6,364 nt of DNA from Treponema sp. UBA4326. GTDB lineage: Bacteria; Spirochaetota; Spirochaetia; Treponematales; Treponemataceae. The stretch's first letter is position 1, and each line of letters starts with the position of its first letter. A program made the translations under genes and the position numbers. The DNA is taken from positions 1 through 6,364 of the forward strand of contig DGTW01000228.1 of the NCBI GenBank assembly GCA_002393835.1, read 5' to 3'. The notes beneath the pieces were generated by a model that was not told the DNA's origin, did not search any database, and saw nothing but the letters and a program-made list of their open reading frames with translations. Of this stretch, positions 5,135-6,364 are shown one piece after another.

Positions 5135-5139
5135 CTACT

Positions 5140-6364
5140 ATGGCAAAGTTAACCGGCTCTCAGATTATCATAAATCTCCTGCGGCAGAACGGAATTGATG
5201 TCGTATTTGGCCTTCCCGGCGGCATGATTCTTCCCCTTTATAACGAGCTTTTCGTTTCAAATTTCAAGCATGTCCTTGTCCGTCAGGAACAGGCTGCAGG
5301 CTTTATGGCTCAGGGAGTAGCCCGGGTTACTGGAAAGGCTGCCGTCTGCATGGCAACAAGCGGGCCTGGAGCCATGAATCTTCTTACGGCCGTTGCAGAT
5401 GCCAGGAGCGATTCTATCCCTCTCGTTGCGATAACAGGGCAGGTTAACACAAACCTTATCGGAACCGATGCCTTTCAGGAAGCCGACACCTTTGGACTTT
5501 CTTTTCCTATTACAAAGCATTCGGTAATGGTAAAGTCTGCCTCAGAGCTGCTTGAGGTTATTCCTAAAGCTTTTGAAATTGCCTGCAGCGGACGTCCGGG
5601 CCCTGTTTTAATCGACGTTCCCCGCAATGTTCAGCTGGAAGAATGTGAATTTAAAGACTGGCCGGATATCAGTAAGATTCGTGTTCGCGATATTCGCTTT
5701 CATACTCCTGCAGATGAATATTCAGAAAAGCTTAATGCCATTGCTTCCTTGATGGCTTCTGCCAGAAAGCCCGTTTTGTATTGTGGCGGTGGCTGTAATA
5801 CTCTGGAAGCTTCCAGCGGACTTGCACGCTTCCTTGATAATTATTCTATTCCACTGGTAACTTCGCTTATGGGCCTTGGCTGCATTTCAGAAAAGCGTCC
5901 GGAGTTTATAGGCATGGTTGGAATGCACGGAAGCTACGCCGCAAACTATGCAATGCACGAAAGCGACTTTGTAATTGCGGCTGGAGTTCGTTTTGATGAC
6001 CGTGCAACCGGCGTGGTTCAGAAATTCTGTCCTAATGCAAAAATTGTTCATATCGATATTGATGCGGCAGAAGTAGATAAAATCATGATGACTGATATTT
6101 CTATTGTTGCTGATGTAGAATCGGTTTTCCCAGTGCTTGCAGAGCTTGCTTCTGAACATAAGCTTTCTGCAAACAAGGCCTGGCTTGAAGAGGTTCGCAA
6201 AATTAAGAGCGAAAATGATTCTTTTGAATGTGGCCGCCCTAAGGGAGAAAAACTCGCAAATCCGCGCACTTTTATTTCCAGCGTTCCTAAGCTGGCTGCA
6301 AGTGCCGGTTTGGAGCAGGACAATCTGATTGTCACAACCGACGTTGGACAGCATCAGATGTGGG
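5140..6364 (+). CDS. ilvB: Acetolactate synthase (acetohydroxyacid synthase) large subunit, cut by the right window edge
   Basis: Catalytic subunit of the first shared step of valine, leucine and isoleucine synthesis. It joins pyruvate-derived hydroxyethyl-thiamine diphosphate to pyruvate or 2-oxobutyrate in the cytoplasm. 408 of an expected 550-600 residues are present. The N-terminal thiamine-diphosphate domain has FGLPGG (23-28), the catalytic Glu50 in RQEQAAGFMAQGVAR, and QEADTFG (113-119). The central FAD/nucleotide-binding-like domain spans about 195-340 with RFDDRATG (284-291). The C-terminal thiamine domain has just begun at DVGQHQMW (401-408). FGLPGG replaces the commoner FGYPGG. A regulatory small subunit (ilvN/ilvH) is expected beyond the edge but is not seen. 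The gene starts 45 bases after 5S rRNA, with no obvious promoter, T-box or leader peptide between. It could be distinguished from glyoxylate carboligase or oxalyl-CoA decarboxylase by the missing C-terminus, but the QEAD and RFDDR motifs favour ilvB strongly. Confidence 0.94.
   Translation, partial: MAKLTGSQIIINLLRQNGIDVVFGLPGGMILPLYNELFVSNFKHVLVRQEQAAGFMAQGVARVTGKAAVCMATSGPGAMNLLTAVADARSDSIPLVAITGQVNTNLIGTDAFQEADTFGLSFPITKHSVMVKSASELLEVIPKAFEIACSGRPGPVLIDVPRNVQLEECEFKDWPDISKIRVRDIRFHTPADEYSEKLNAIASLMASARKPVLYCGGGCNTLEASSGLARFLDNYSIPLVTSLMGLGCISEKRPEFIGMVGMHGSYAANYAMHESDFVIAAGVRFDDRATGVVQKFCPNAKIVHIDIDAAEVDKIMMTDISIVADVESVFPVLAELASEHKLSANKAWLEEVRKIKSENDSFECGRPKGEKLANPRTFISSVPKLAASAGLEQDNLIVTTDVGQHQMW

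Noticed and set aside
5257..6354. Minus frames at 5257-5520, 5887-6354 and 6048-6335, and plus frame 6137-6328
   Set aside because: All are shadows of ilvB, whose own frame is open to the right edge and has family motifs throughout.

Overview
The window looks like a stretch of a free-living or host-gut spirochaete chromosome, most likely a Treponema of the rumen/gut type. This rests on the moderate, patchy G+C, the 5S rRNA, a spirochaete-style short lipoprotein, a signal peptidase I with large extra parts, and a branched-chain amino-acid gene that the host-restricted T. pallidum lacks. The genus call is inference from overall character; no database was searched.

Left part, minus strand (1-1832), accessory in character and mostly AT-rich. 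From right to left it holds: a short Ig-like-domain lipoprotein gene that has no ATG/GTG/TTG start in frame (1308-1832); a G+C-rich, hairpin-rich intergenic repeat (about 1206-1297); a promoter (1157-1184); a long leader containing a strong hairpin (1067-1107); a gene for an unrecognised Lys/Glu/Gln-rich coiled-coil protein (494-1039); and, 51 bases further on, a gene that runs off the left edge (442 to 1). That last gene encodes a Cys-free leader of about 33 residues, then an array in which every fourth residue is Cys, 27 steps in a row without an exception. It is the most unusual object here. It looks like a precursor of a heavily modified ribosomal peptide (RiPP) or a metal/thiol-binding repeat protein. 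It is easily missed because its 12-base DNA period also creates open shadow frames on both strands.

Middle part, plus strand (1948-4925). A promoter whose -10 box sits 6 bases before the ATG drives lepB, a type I signal peptidase. It has all the S26 motifs, about five N-terminal hydrophobic segments and a domain of about 240 residues between the Lys and GDN boxes. A 98-base spacer with a 10-base-period triple repeat and a perfect hairpin separates it from a gene for a Sec-secreted protein of unknown function, a plausible client of the peptidase.

Right part, plus strand (4950-6364). A near-consensus promoter drives a solitary 5S rRNA gene with a T-run terminator. Only 45 bases later, with a strong ribosome binding site, begins ilvB, the large subunit of acetolactate synthase, cut by the right edge after 408 residues just inside its C-terminal thiamine-diphosphate domain.

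The right two thirds is ordinary housekeeping chromosome. The left third is where new biology, if any, would be.
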